Shown here piece after piece: positions 1 through 10,822 of a DNA stretch of 64,000 bases; the stretch's first letter is position 1; each line of letters opens with the position of its first letter. The DNA lies in NCBI RefSeq assembly GCF_030035675.1, contig NC_084500.1, positions 14,135,100-14,199,099 on the forward strand, written 5' to 3'. Position numbers and translations under genes: made by a program. The DNA is from Rhineura floridana (taxonomy: Eukaryota > Chordata > Lepidosauria > Squamata > Rhineuridae). Below the pieces are notes generated by a model, which saw only the letters and a list, made by a program, of their open reading frames with translations, ran no database searches and was not told the DNA's origin.

Positions 1-1505
1 GGCTCTTGTTTTCCCTTTTTGTTGTCCTCTTCTATTTCTATACAATTAACTATTGTAATAGTTCTCTTTGTCCCTGTGTACTAGTCGCTGTATTGTTGCA
101 TTTAGGGTTCTGACTGTGTTTCTATTTCCTTTAGCTTTTGCTTTCCTTCTCTCTTTAACCATTTGAAGAGTTTCTTCAGTCATCCATTGAGGTCTTTCTT
201 TTTAATTAGAGGTATTGTCATTTTGCATTCTTCCCTGATAATGTCTCTGACTTCACTCCATAGTTCTCCTGGTCCTCTATCAGCTAGGTTTAAAGCCTCA
301 AATCTGGTCCTTATTTGATCTTTATATTCTTCTGGAACGTTTTTTAAATTGTATTTTGGCATTATGATTGTTTTGTTCTTCTTCTTTAGCTTTACCCTGA
401 TTTTCAGTATTACCAGTTCATGATCTGTACCACAGTCTGCTCCTGAACTTGTTTTTGCAGAAAGTATGAAACCTCCATCTTCTGCTTCCAATTATATAAT
501 CAGTTTGATTCCTACATTGCCCATTTGGTGATGTCCATGTGTATAGTCGAAGAATGTGCTTGCAAGAAACAAATTATTGGCTTCACGGAATTCAATAAGT
601 CTCTCTCCTGCTTCATTTCTATCTCCTAAGCCCCATTTTCCCACAATTTCTAGTTTTTCTCTGGTCCCTACTTTTGCATTCCAGTCCTCCATGATTATCA
701 GAACATCCTGTTTTGGTGTGTGATCAATTTCTTCGAGTATTTCTGCATAAAATATCTCCATTTCCTCTTCTTCTGCCGTTGGAGCATGGACTTGGATGAT
801 GGTTATGTTAATAGGTTTCCCATTAAATCTCATTGATATCCCTCCCTCAGACCTTGCGTTATAGCTCCTAATTGCTTTTGCTACATCACTTCTCACTATT
901 AAAGCAACCCCGTTTCTTCTTAATTTATCATTTCTTGCATAAATATTTTGTAGTTGCTGGATTGAAAGTGTCCCATACCTGTTCATTTTAATTCACTCAC
1001 GCCAAGTATTGTAATATTGATACATTCCATTTCTTTCTTGACAATTTCTTTCCCTGGTTCATGCTTATCACATTCCATGTTCCTATTGTGTACGTTGTAC
1101 AACTCCAGACTCTCCTTTTGCATCTGTGCGCTTCAGCCTCTGGGCTTCCTTTCAGCTTTGACCCAGTTGCGTCAATAGTCACAGTGCTACTCGTACTTGT
1201 CCATTGTTCTTCCTCAGTAGCTCAATGAGTTCCATCTGACCTGGGGGGTCTCATCTTCCAGCACTATCTCATGTTGCATTTTGGATCATAGGGTTTTCAT
1301 TGTACAAGGTATTCAGAGGTGGTTTATCATTGCCTTCCTCTGAGTTTGGATGCATCTTAGTCTGGTGTCTCAGCTTTGACCATTCCGCCTTGGGTGCCCC
1401 TGCTACGAATCTAGCCTCTTGGACTAGACTCCTGATGGCATTGCTCTCAGCTTCTTCGAAACGCACAACCCCCCTCACCACGTTAAAGTGTGCTTCCTAG
1501 AGGGG
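1..1505 (-). mobile_element. BovB (RTE clade) LINE, 5' UTR plus endonuclease part, runs off left edge
   Basis: Read on the minus strand this is the front of a BovB non-LTR retrotransposon. About 1505-1185 is 5' UTR. At ~1110 the apurinic-endonuclease domain begins with the GTWNV signature. It continues through LRRNGVA (~915-895), the NITIIQVHAPT segment (~800) and DWNAKVG (~690), and ends with the catalytic GADCGTDHEL stretch at ~450-415. The linker toward the reverse transcriptase then leaves the window at base 1. The endonuclease nicks target DNA for target-primed reverse transcription. The copy is dead: the frame shifts at ~990 and ~490, and the Trp codon expected after SELK is TGA. BovB is abundant in squamates and ruminants. 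Whether the copy is full length cannot be seen, because its 3' part lies outside the window. Confidence 0.93.
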
Positions 1506-1755
1506 GTTATTGTTATTATTGTTGTTGTTGTTAATAACAACAACAACAAAAACATTTATATCCCACCTTTCCTCCAAGAAGCTCATGGTGGCATACAAAC
1601 ATGGTTCTTCTCCTCCCAATTGTATCCTTACAATAATCCTGTGAGGTAGGCTAGGCTGAGAGATAATGACTGGCTCAAGGTCACCCAGTGATCTTCATAG
1701 CCAAGCAGGGATTTGAACCTGGTCTCCCAGGTCCCAGTCTAACCACTATAATTAT
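1506..1755 (-). mobile_element. Squamate tRNA-derived SINE, reverse orientation
   Basis: Reverse-complement reading gives a degraded tRNA-like head (right end). Then follow the phrases for a line of text typical of these SINEs: tctcccaggtcccagtc, ggtcacccagtgatcttca, the cctcac/gaggtagg block, and a body ending in 'ggcatacaaacatgg...atatccc'. It abuts a (GTT)n-(AAC)n palindromic microsatellite at 1513-1550, the kind of tail left by BovB-mobilised elements. Confidence 0.75.
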
Positions 1756-2139
1756 TATAATTATTATTATGGCTACACTGTACACTGTATTTTTTAGGAT
1801 ATTATATCTGAGTCCCCTCTCAGCCTATAATTCTGTGCCTGTGAAGATGCAGTTTGTATTAGACCAGTTCCTTTCATAAGTTAATAGTTCTGGCCAAGCT
1901 AGTTTATTTATTCAGTTGATGGGCCAATCCACATGTCTAAAGATGTGGCCCAGAGGAGATCTGTTGCTATGTGAACTTTTTCAGGAGAGAGGCCCTCCTA
2001 CCCTCTCACGTGGCTGGAGGTCCCCCTCATCCTGGAGCCAAGGAGTAGCCTGCGTGTTTTGAGTTATTCTGACATGCCACCATTTTGCATCAGGTCCCGT
2101 CCGCCACAGCCACTGTTTTGCACTTGGCTCAGATTCTGG

Positions 2140-2570
2140 TACAGCAACAGTGGGTACCCTCAGGCCCATGGACCAAATATGCCCCTCCAGTCCTCTCTGT
2201 CTAGCCCTTGGGACTCTTCCCAGGTCACACCCCCTCTCTAGCCACACCCCCTCTCTAGCCACACCCACTTCCCCCTAGGCAACACCCCCTACTAGTCCAT
2301 CTTCCCAACCTCCTTGGGTGTTCTTTGCCTGACTGGAAATGTGTCCTTGAACTCTGATCATGCCTCTTGCTTGCCTGGGTGGAGGACAGAGAGGGTGTGC
2401 CAGTGTCACTGTAGAAACTGGCCTAATGTACAAAGGTAAACATTTGCATTCCTTGCTCCACCCACTTTTGCCCCTAGTTCTGTCTCCACTGGTATGTGGC
2501 CCTCAGAAGGTCGCCCAGAAGAGAATGTGGCCCTCAGGATGGAAAAAAGTTTCCCTCACCCCTGTGATAC
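2140..2570 (-). mobile_element. hAT-like miniature transposon, family D
   Basis: This is a reversed copy of a ~350-bp repeat seen again at 12685, 22105, 40930, 49645 and 51900. Shared landmarks are the tgaactctgatcatgcctct region, a 'ctaggcctaatgtacaaagg' equivalent, and the terminal 'cctcacccctg'. A short tandem repeat of ctctagccacaccccct lies at ~2235-2270. No clear target duplication is visible. Confidence 0.6.
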
Positions 2571-2699
2571 AGAGATAGGAACTCTGTGGCTCTGCAGATG
2601 CAGGACTACAGCTCCCATTGTCCCTCCCCACTGGCCCTTATATATCATTATTACCATCTGGTTTCAAAATTGGATTCTGCCATGAGGAAACGTGTGGTG

Positions 2700-3780
2700 T
2701 TTTTTTAAAAAAACATATTTTCTTTTTAATTTAATTATATAATCTACAGGCAGAAAAAGGAAGAGAGGGAGGGGGTGGATATTCTTAAACCCACCCTCTT
2801 TAATTTTCTAGGGTGTTCACTCATCGTTACCCATGGCAAATTGGCTGACATTAGTCGGCAGCTACAGGAGTCCTAGATAGATGTTAGACCAAAAAAAAAA
2901 ATAGCTGTGAAGCTGGCATCAAAGGCCATCTCTATCAGCGAGCAGAAATTGTATGAACAAAAGAGACTAGAGGGTTATTTTTTATTATTATAATTTTACA
3001 GCTCTGAGCAGAGCAGCAAGTGTTGCAAAAGCAGATTCTGGATTTAACAAAGGAGAAGAGGAAGAAGAAGAAGTTTTGTTAATGTTTTGCCTGATCCGTT
3101 CATCAACCTCGCTCCACCGATAAAAACTGATGGCCTGCATTTAGTTCCCACCATGTGCATTAAATTCCCATAACATGAACAGGGCCCTGTTAAGTCTACC
3201 ATAGCCTCTCTCTCTCTCTCTCTCTCTCTTCCCCTTCTCCTTTGTTACATTTCCGACCTAATGACAAGAGCGGTTTGTTCAGACACTGTGGACCAGAGCA
3301 GAACAGGCATTGATCTCTTCCTACAATCTGTCACAGAGCCCAGCGCAACCAAAGGCGCATCGCTCATGGCAAGCCTCCCCGAAAGAGCCGCAGAGGCACA
3401 ATACTTTATGAGCCGGGATTTCACTAACGTTTCTCTCCTGCCCGACGAAAAGTTCCCCAACACCATCGGCAGCCTAATAAAACCTCGTCCCAATCAACAA
3501 AGAGCCACACATCAAACCAGAAAGGGCGGTCAGGGGCCTGAGGTGGGAGAAATGGAATGTACCATTTCAGATTGCAGGGAGCGGAGAATCACATTTTTAA
3601 ATAGTCACCTATGTGTTTTAAAAAAAATACAATCCCTACAGGTAGAAAAGTGGTCCATTGGGGAAAGGACTCAGATATATCCTTTCTCCCTGATAGGTTA
3701 GCTTTCTACTTGCAGAGGGTTTTTTAAAAAAAATTGGGGAGCATTCAAAAACTATGCCCTCCTACACAATCTACCCTTGT
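2700..3780. other. Unique-looking non-coding stretch with a CpG-richer block at 3245-3500
   Basis: No repeat family recognised. 3040-3190 is AT-rich with conserved-looking words such as cattaaattcccataac. A (CT)n run lies at 3206-3230. 3245-3500 is richer in CpG and open on both strands, but no protein family is recognisable. An imperfect inverted repeat sits at 3636-3718, with arms ctacaggtagaaaagtgg and gctttctacttgcag. Confidence 0.5.
3206..3230. repeat. (CT)n microsatellite
   Basis: Twelve uninterrupted CT dinucleotides. Confidence 0.95.
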
Positions 3781-3817
3781 CATTCTCTTTCATGTGCAGA
3801 TCCAACCATGGACAGAT

Positions 3818-4192
3818 GGTTGTGTGGTGTAGTGGTCAGAGTGTTGGACTAAGATCTGGGAGACCAGGGCTCAAATCCTCACTCAGCCAGGAAATGCACA
3901 GGTAACCTTAGGCCATTCACAGTCTCTCTCAGACTAACCTACCTCACAGGGTTGTTGTGATAATAAATGGAGTAGGGTGACCATGTATGCCCCCTGGAGC
4001 TCCCTGAAGGAAAGGTGAACTATCAATGGAATTAATTAATTCCTTAATTAATTTTTAAATTGTGTTTTAAATTGTTTTTAAAAGATGTGTTTTAAATTTG
4101 TATATTTGTTTTTAATGTTTTTAGTTACTGTAAACCGCCCAGAGAGCTTCAGCTATGGGGCGGTATATAAATACAATAAATAAATAAATAAA
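3818..4192 (+). mobile_element. tRNA-derived SINE with an L2-type LINE 3' end inserted in it
   Basis: 3818-4020 is a SINE. Its head (tggtgtagtggtcagagtgt), B-box-like region (gggctcaaatcct) and body (cctacctcacagggttgttg) are all clear. From ~4021 the sequence changes to the 3' terminus of an L2-type LINE. That terminus has an inverted repeat (accgcccagagagctt ... ggggcggtatataaa) and an (AATA)n tail ending at ~4192. 'aactatc' occurs on both sides of the insert, consistent with a short target duplication. Confidence 0.8.
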
Positions 4193-4249
4193 CTATCTGC
4201 AAGTGGAGTAGGAATAAAGCATGGGAAAGCAGGATGAAAGCAAATGAAG

Positions 4250-4333
4250 ATTGCAATCCTAATCCCATTTAACTGGGAGTAAGCCTCATTGAATTCATCA
4301 GGCCTGAGTAGACTTGATTAGGATTACGCTGCC
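4250..4333. mobile_element. Palindromic GCAATCCTA miniature repeat
   Basis: Ends gattgcaatcctaatccc and gattaggattacgct are inverted repeats around aactgggagtaagcctcatt. Related copies lie at 18412, 23448, 33075 and 43250. It is probably a non-autonomous DNA transposon; the superfamily is not determined. Confidence 0.6.
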
Positions 4334-4576
4334 AGGAAGGATTTCTCAAACTTTAGACTCATTCTAGCTGAACCTCTTTTGAGAAACCTTCCATGGAATT
4401 ACTGTGCATTGCATTCTGGGAGAAAACTATTTCTTGTTGCCAAGTTGTGAGCCAATCAGTTTCACTGAGTAACCCTACGCTTTTGAACAATGAGAGAAAC
4501 AGGGGTAAGATTTCTTTACCCTCTTTCTCCCCTGCCCTTCTTAAATTTTATATACACCATCCATGTCCCTTTATTG

Positions 4577-4698
4577 TTAGGAACATAGGAAGCTGATTAT
4601 ACCAAATCAGGCACATCGGTCCATATAGCTAAGTATTGTCTACTCTGACTGGCAGCAGCTCTGCAGAATGTCAGAAAGGGTGTCTCCCCCCCCCCAGC
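4577..4698 (-). mobile_element. Ala-tRNA-type SINE, 3' part only
   Basis: Contains the 3' body words of the Ala-type SINE (taggaacataggaagctg, tactctgactggcagcagct) but stops before the tRNA-like head, where the TAGGGATGG miniature begins. Confidence 0.8.
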
Positions 4699-5125
4699 TA
4701 GGGATGGGCTAGAAATTCAATTCAGTTTGCATTTCAAGCCAAATCAATCAAAATTCAAACTTTTCAGAACAATATGAGGACTGAAACAGCCATCCATTGA
4801 AATTCACGCTTATTCGACTCTTGTGATGCAGTTTGCCAGCCAACGTTTACAAAAATATTTGTGTTGGGGGAAAGTGTGCATACAAATGAATATATGAGTG
4901 AAAATAACATACAAAAATGCATTCTGTGACAAGAAATTGCTTGCAAAAAATGTGTTCATTAGTTAAGACTGCATACAAAAACAGGAGAAAATCACACTAA
5001 AATACTAGAGAATTTTCATGAGGATTTTTTTTTTTTAAGCGTATTGCAGCAGAAATGTGAACTGAATTTAAGATTGGAAAAATGAGAAAGTGAGAGTACC
5101 GAAAGGGACAGATCTTTCCATCCCT
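4699..5125 (+). mobile_element. hAT-type miniature transposon, TAGGGATGG family A
   Basis: ~427 bp, starting TAGGGATGGG and ending CCATCCCTC. The interior words recur in every copy of the family: acaatatgaggactgaaaca, catacaaaaatgcatt, attttcatgaggattttt and ggaaaaatgag. Imperfect flanks cccccagc and ctcccagg may be an 8-bp target duplication. It lies between two Ala-type SINE pieces. Confidence 0.75.
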
Positions 5126-5127
5126 CC

Positions 5128-5305
5128 TCCCAGGTGCATTGGTTCATCTAGCTTAGTACTGTCTACTCTGACTGGCAGCAGCTCTCCAGAATATCAGACA
5201 GGGTGTCTCTACCAGCTCTCCCTGGAGATGCCGGGGACTGAACCTGGGACCTTCTGCATGCAAAGCAGGTGCTCTGCTGGGGAGCTATAGCCCTTCCCCA
5301 AAATG
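5128..5305 (-). mobile_element. Ala-tRNA-type SINE
   Basis: The minus strand carries a tRNA-Ala(UGC)-like head: ggggaagggc, A box, then gcatgcagaaggtccc and the B-box-like ggttcagtcccc. It continues into the ctgccagtcagagtagac body. The 3' end is cut at ~5128. Its 5'-most ~70 bp on the plus strand closely duplicate 4615-4690. Confidence 0.85.
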
Positions 5306-5524
5306 TTAAGTCAGTGCAGCACCCGCAGCTCACTACTGACTTGCTCCAAGGTGGCAGCCACAGCCATGTGCTTCACATGACCAGAGAAATGTGCGTGCCC
5401 CTGCAGGGCCAGTCTTGGAGTGCATAGCCTGGCCTGGCTGCCTCTCTGCCTGCTTCCTCGGTCAGGGGCCTTTCCTGACAGTGCCGTCACTAATGCGTTA
5501 GGTGAAGGCAACTAGACAACAAGC

Positions 5525-5790
5525 CACCACTGTCATTATTATTATGACCATCTTCATCGTATTTATATCCCACCTTCCCCCTGAGGAGCTCAAGGTGGTG
5601 GTACAAACAGGCTTCTCCCCCTTCTGATTTTATCCTCACAACAATCCTGCGGGGTAGGTTAGGCTGAGAGAGACTGTGACTGGCCCAAAGTCACCCAGCG
5701 GGCATCCTTCATGGCCAAGCGGGGTTTGGAACCCTGGGCTCCCAGGTTCCAGTCTGACACCCTAGCCATTACCCCACACTGGGTCTCTGC
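5525..5790 (-). mobile_element. Squamate tRNA-derived SINE, reverse orientation
   Basis: The tail end (tattattatgacc, atttatatcccacct) is on the left. The body has gctcaaggtggtggtac and gcggggtaggttaggct. On the right is the tRNA-like head region with tcccaggttccagtc and ccattaccccacactgg. Confidence 0.8.
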
Positions 5791-5822
5791 CAGCTTCACC
5801 GTCGCAAGGGCACCAGCTCAAG

Positions 5823-6003
5823 ACGGCAGCAACCACAACCACAGCTGCTGGAAGCCACAGGAGGGGGGAGTGCTCTTGCACTCAGGTCCTGCTTGTGGGC
5901 TTCCCATTGAGGCATCTGGTTGGCCCCTGTGAGAACAGGATGCTGGACTAGATGGGCCACTGGCCTGATTCGGCAGAGAGGCTCTTCCTACGTTCTAACG
6001 TTC
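5823..6003 (+). mobile_element. CR1-type LINE 3' end
   Basis: Contains gagtgctcttgcactcag, gaacaggatgctggactaga, tgggccactggcctgat and a cttcctacgttct terminus. The same 3' UTR recurs at 31570 (reverse), 34690, 38576 and 47850. Only the 3'-terminal ~180 bp remain, as is usual for 5'-truncated CR1 copies. Confidence 0.7.
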
Positions 6004-6451
6004 CACGGAAATGACCAGGCAGACTAACACTACCAGCCCCAACGTCTCAAGGCTGCCAGCTCATCCTGCATGATAGCAAGCCAAGCCCAACAAAATCTGT
6101 CAATGTTTAAGTCTATAATTTATTTGTTTATTTTTTGGGTGATATTGAATTTATTCCGTGTTTGCTAACTTGCTGCTCTGTTTGAATTGATGGATATGTT
6201 TTGATGTATCGGTGGATATGTATTGATGGGTGTTTGTTGTCACCTGCTTTGAGTACAGCTTGCTTTGGAAAGGCAGCATATAAGTAAACAAAACCAATCA
6301 AACCCATCAATCAAAGCAGCACAGCCCACCCCCTTCCACCCTGCGGGGATCTTCGCAGGTGGACAGATTCATGAAGGAGCATGGAATCATGCGGATATCT
6401 GAAACCTAAAACAGTATAGGGCTTTAAATTGGGGTAGGGGGAGCCTGTGGC

Positions 6452-7240
6452 CAGAGGTGTAGTCATCCAGGATCTCACTTACTTACTTTTTCGGGAGCCA
6501 TATCCTCACATGGTCCCTATGTTGCCAATGTTGTGCAAGCCAATCAGCATGAAAGGGGAGTGTGTTGGCCACGGAGAAGAGTCTTCTAACATGCTTCCTT
6601 GTCCTTTCCTGCAATGTTTTTAGCAGAGCTTGGAAAAGTTACTTTTTTGAACTACAACTCCCATCAGCCCAATCCAGTGCCCATGCTGGCTGGGGCTGAT
6701 GGGAGTTGTAGTTCAAAAAAGTCACTTTTCCAAGCTCTGGTTTTTAGCCCAGCAGCAAAAAAAGCCCCCAGAGAATTAGAGAGTGTATATAGGAGTAGGA
6801 GAGTCTACACACCCAGCAGTTTTTTAAAAGTGTGTTTTCTTTATTGCTGTAGAGCTTTCTGAGTCAATTATGCAGGTCCCTATAAGTCAATTGCAAACAA
6901 GGCCTGTTTTTAGAAACCAAGGCGAATTGTTGAGAATGAGACCTCTGTAATAGCAGAAGAATAGGCAGCGAATCCTGATGATAGCATCCCGTCTACATTA
7001 TCGACCAGTTTGGAACCAGTCATTCAGGCAATATCTCTGACAGTGAGAAAGGACAATCAAATGGAGACAGTGATAGAGAAGCAGAAAGCAGCATTCAAGT
7101 TTGGCCAGATTATTCTATAATCTTAGAAAGTTGTATGTGCTTAGGATGTAGCTGTGAGCAGGCGTGGCTGTGAAAGGGCGTGGCTGTGACTTCCATGAAA
7201 GAACTCTGCACTTCTGAATTTGCCATTACGCTACCGCCAG
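6452..7240 (+). mobile_element. hAT-like element with CAGWGGYGTAGT ends, carrying a nested miniature
   Basis: The left end is cagaggtgtagtcatccagg. The right end is cttctgaatttgccattacg followed by ctaccgccag. Copies are at 25498, 39155 (reverse) and 53373. The interior at 6885-7135 matches 53525-53770 (shared aatcctgatgatagc, gacagtgatagagaagcag, agattattctataat). The 25498 and 39155 copies have a different middle. A GAGCTTGG miniature interrupts it at 6624-6739. No intact transposase frame is visible. Confidence 0.65.
6624..6739. mobile_element. hAT miniature, near-perfect palindrome CAGAGCTTGG...CCAAGCTCTG
   Basis: ~48-bp arms begin CAGAGCTTGGAAAAGT and end CTTTTCCAAGCTCTG. The element is flanked by a perfect 8-bp target duplication gtttttag (6616-6623 and 6740-6747). 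The 8-bp duplication and CAGAG ends are hallmarks of the hAT superfamily. Confidence 0.93.
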
Positions 7241-7278
7241 TGACCCTCAAGATAACATTGGACTCCAACTCCCAGCAT

Positions 7279-7686
7279 CTCAATGAGGGAGAAATTTGAT
7301 TCAGTTCACATTCAAGGGCGAGCTAACATAGTTTGCACTTTCCAAAACAATATGCAAACTCACACAGCCTTGCTTTGAAATTTGCCCTTCTCCGAATTTT
7401 GCAACGCAGGTCCCCAACTGAGTAATGTGTACAAAAATGCCTATGCTTGGTATCATGTATGCATAGAAATGCACACATTAGGAGAAATTACTTTGCAGAA
7501 AGGAATATATCAGGCAATGATGCACACATAAATGTTTATATCTGGAGCAATTCCCACTAAAATGCTGACCGATTGTTGGGAGAACGCTTAAAAAATAATA
7601 ATCTCAAAGTGATGTGGAGAATTGAACTTGCGGTTGGAAAAATGACAAACTGAGATAACAGACACTATCAGATTCCCTCTCCCAAC
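7279..7686 (+). mobile_element. hAT-type miniature, TAGGGATGG family A, old copy
   Basis: Degraded ends (gagggagaaatttgattcag ... gattccctctcccaa). Family-A interior words are present: caaaacaatatgcaaact, acacagccttgctttgaaat, gcatagaaatgcacac and ggttggaaaaatgacaaac. Confidence 0.65.
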
Positions 7687-7762
7687 CACCAAAGCGCCCA
7701 AGGTTCCTCAGACCTGTATTAAAATGATAATACCATTGGGTAGTCACTTTTCATATGCACCA

Positions 7763-8014
7763 ACGATGGGGAATTTGTGGTCCTCCAGTTGGTGTTGGAC
7801 TACAACTCCCATCAGCCTCGGCCAGCACAGCCCATGATCAGGGATGATGCAGAGCTTGGAAAAGTGACTTTTTTGAACTACAGCTCCCATCAGCCCCAGC
7901 CAGCATGGCCGCTGGATTGGGCTGATGGGAGTTGTAGTTCAAAAAAGTCACTTTTCCAAGCTCTGGGATGATGGGTGTTGTAGTCCAACAATATCTGGTG
8001 GGTGACAAGTTCTC
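7763..8014. mobile_element. hAT-type miniature (family F, ggactacaactccc) split by a GAGCTTGG miniature
   Basis: Left arm ttggtgttggactacaactc and right arm gtgttgtagtccaacaatat are inverted repeats. The miniature at 7850-7965 sits between them, in the loop region. Family F is the commonest short palindrome here; other copies are at 13158, 27815, 32310, 33520 and 47500. Confidence 0.75.
7850..7965. mobile_element. hAT miniature CAGAGCTTGG...CCAAGCTCTG with 8-bp TSD
   Basis: Perfect target duplication ggatgatg at 7842-7849 and 7966-7973. The ends are identical to the 6624-6739 element. It is a second insertion of the same family, nested in a family-F miniature. Confidence 0.93.
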
Positions 8015-9900
8015 AATGCCTGATATATGTACTAAAGGCAATTTTCTGAGTGTGGATTCTAATGAAGCCAAAACAGCAGCATCTATGCCCAAGACGGAGG
8101 CACCAGCAGGGTCAGGGGAACCTCAAGATCTGTAGTAGTAAAACAAATATTGGGAGGGGAGTGAAACCCACCACAAAAAACCTCTATCAGAACTGAGTCT
8201 GCTCAGTAGCCATAGCAGATTGCTGACTGGAGTATGGAATGGAGTGATCTTGGGAAAGGGCATGGCTGGCTGGCTGAAACCCTGAACAGGAGGACTGCAA
8301 CATTTTGCTACAGCTCTACAGCTTGACTCTACTGCTAGGTACAGATTCACTTGCTAAATGTGTGCCAGATGGCTGTTAAAGACAAAGGGCAAGGCTGGTA
8401 CAAAATATGGCAACTCTTAATTTTAAAAAAAAAATCTAGAAAGCCATCTTGTTAATTTTTATTTTAATTCACAAGAAATGAGCTGGACAAAATGTTGGGT
8501 CTTTAAAATGGCATTCTTTCTGCCCACAAATGCAAAGCAGGCTGTAAAACATCCACCTCTCTGACTCCAAAACTGGAAGCCCCATCCTCTTCCCCGGAAG
8601 GTGTTGGGGGGGCAGCGTGTATGAATTCACAATACCCGCTTGGGATCTCGTAAGTAATTGTGTCTGAAATATCCATTGCGTTGGAGAGATACTTCTCTTT
8701 AGAAGCAAAGCAGATCATTTGAATGTATTCCCCAGAGAGAGAGAATGAAAGCAGGGGGGGGAGGCATCAGAAGATAAGTCCTTGTTTTGTAAAGTTTCAG
8801 AGCAATTCTGTTTTGGATCCTGCTTACCAAAAATGTGTGTCAAATTGCTTTTTCAGCAGAATTTACAAGCAAAAAAATTTTTTTATTATAATTCCTGCAA
8901 CCACCCCCCACCCCCTAATCTCACCTGCTTCTGCTTATTTACGATCCTTACAGATAACACTCCAGGAATTTCGTCTGCAGGCTTCATTACAGGCTCATGG
9001 TCTCCGGGCCCGCAACGCATTTATAATTTTTATTGTTATATCTTTTAATTTTATTTTGCTTTCCTTGCTGTGCCAGAGAAAAGGGAAGATAGAGGCCTAT
9101 ATTTATGGCAGAGCAAACGATCTACCCTTGGCGAATTGCATGTATCAGTTAATTTAATCTTTACCAGTTTTATTTAAACTGGCTTTCTCCCTCACCACAA
9201 CCACCGAGCTTTCAATCTCTTCTCCCCCCCCCCCCACATAACTGCTTTCCCTCCTCTTCCTTAGAGGATGATCAGTTTCTGATGGGCGAGTTTTTTAAAA
9301 AAGAAAAAAGAAGTTAGAATATCTAACTATTTTAATGTGCATGAACACACACACACGCACACACACATATTCTGCATTGAAAAGGGTTTCCCCCCCCTCT
9401 TCCCCGTTGCCACAGAATCATGCTTTTCCTCGCTACTTACTTATGCCTGCACACCTCCAGTGGTTCCTTGCACTGATTGACGTGTACAAATTACCCCGCA
9501 GAAAGTGTTCAATCTTTGACCCATGTGTTTCTATTCAGCAATGAGTAAGATTTGCAAGCATTTTGTCATATAATTACTGCAAATCCCTTGAAAATTTCCA
9601 CAACAGCACTTAGATGAACGGTAATTTGCTCTGGCAGCTGCTGATTCTTCTACAATAAGCTGGGATGCAAAACAGTGTGTGTGTGTGTATGTGTGTGTGT
9701 ATATATATATATATATTCTATCTCTCTACTTTGGATCTAAGATATCTGGAGAGAAGGGAAGGAAATATGTATGCCATTCTGCATTTTGCACCACGTGTAA
9801 AATAACCAGGCTCTTAAGATTTATATGCATGCGTGGCTTGTATCGGAGATGATTTTATTGTATTGATAGTCTAGGTTCTTCACCCCACCCCTTGTAGCAA
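8015..9900. other. Unique-looking non-coding stretch, conserved-looking block at 8960-9200
   Basis: No repeat recognised apart from poly-C (9226-9236), (CA)n (~9345-9368) and (GT)n(AT)n (9675-9716). 8960-9200 shows features often seen in conserved non-coding elements: AT-rich words such as gtatcagttaatttaatc, little repeat-like texture, and sharp borders. Conservation itself cannot be tested here. Confidence 0.45.
9675..9716. repeat. (GT)n(AT)n compound microsatellite
   Basis: Alternating GT repeats interrupted once, passing into a run of AT repeats. Confidence 0.95.
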
Positions 9901-10181
9901 TTCTACATTTTTATTATGCCCCGGTAATATGCATAGATCACCGGTGTTGTTCTCTGCAAAATATATTCCACCTTTCAGGGTGCACTTGATGGGACTTATT
10001 GCATTACTGGTTGAGCGAGGAGATTTGATACGACAAAGATTCAAAACTGCCCCTCGTAACGCTTGGATGCCGACCAAGACCAAGGTGAGACACCACTGTC
10101 TTGGAACGTGAGGGGGGCTCCTCCCCCCATGTGCTTTAGCGGCCTTTAGGATGGGGCTGGTTAATGCTCCAATCCTATGCA

Positions 10182-10382
10182 GTAGGAACATAGGAAGGTG
10201 CTTTATACCGAGGCACACCCATTGGTCCATCTAGCTCAGTATTGTCTACACTGACTGGCAGCGGCTCTCCAGGGCTTCAGACAAGGAATCTTTCTCAGCC
10301 CTACCTGGGGATGCCGGGGATTGAACCTAGGACCTTCTGCATGCAAAGCAGATGCTCTTCCACTAAGCTATGGTGCTTCCTA
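10182..10382 (-). mobile_element. Ala-tRNA-type SINE, nearly full length
   Basis: The 3' end is taggaacataggaaggtgct and the body is tgtctacactgactggcagc. The tRNA-Ala-like head is read on the minus strand from ~10380, with the anticodon-arm words gcatgcaaagcagatgct. One of the most complete copies in the window. Confidence 0.88.
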
Positions 10383-10822
10383 AACATACAGTGAGTCTGC
10401 AGCATAGGAGCACAGGAAGCTGCTGGTTACTGAGTCAGACCCCTGGATTAGCGATATGAAGACCCGGGGGGAAAATGAAAACAAAAAAAAAAGGAGAAAA
10501 ACTGTTTTGCCCCCAATTTTTCCAGGAAAAAAAACTGAAAAAAGGCAGGAGAGAAGAAGAGTATGTTTTTTAAAAAAATTCTGTCTTTTTTTCCATGCTG
10601 TTGCATCTCTAGTCATGATTGTGATTATTAATTAAGTTTATGGTCCCCTCTGAGTACTCTAATCCAGACCAGGAGTGGGAGGCACTTGAAGGGAGGATCA
10701 CAGCCCTTTAAACAACCCTCCCCCTCCCTGCCTCCAGAAGCTCCTGGATCTACTGGTAAAGCTGGAGTCCTGGAGGCTGCCTGTCCCTACTGTTACCATC
10801 ATTTTGTCATTTCAAAAAGAGT

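Noticed and set aside
3261-3701. 146-codon open stretch as a host gene
   Set aside because: No recognisable domain, an overlapping open frame on the other strand, no splice context, and it runs into AT-rich and inverted-repeat DNA. The openness fits the CpG-richer composition.
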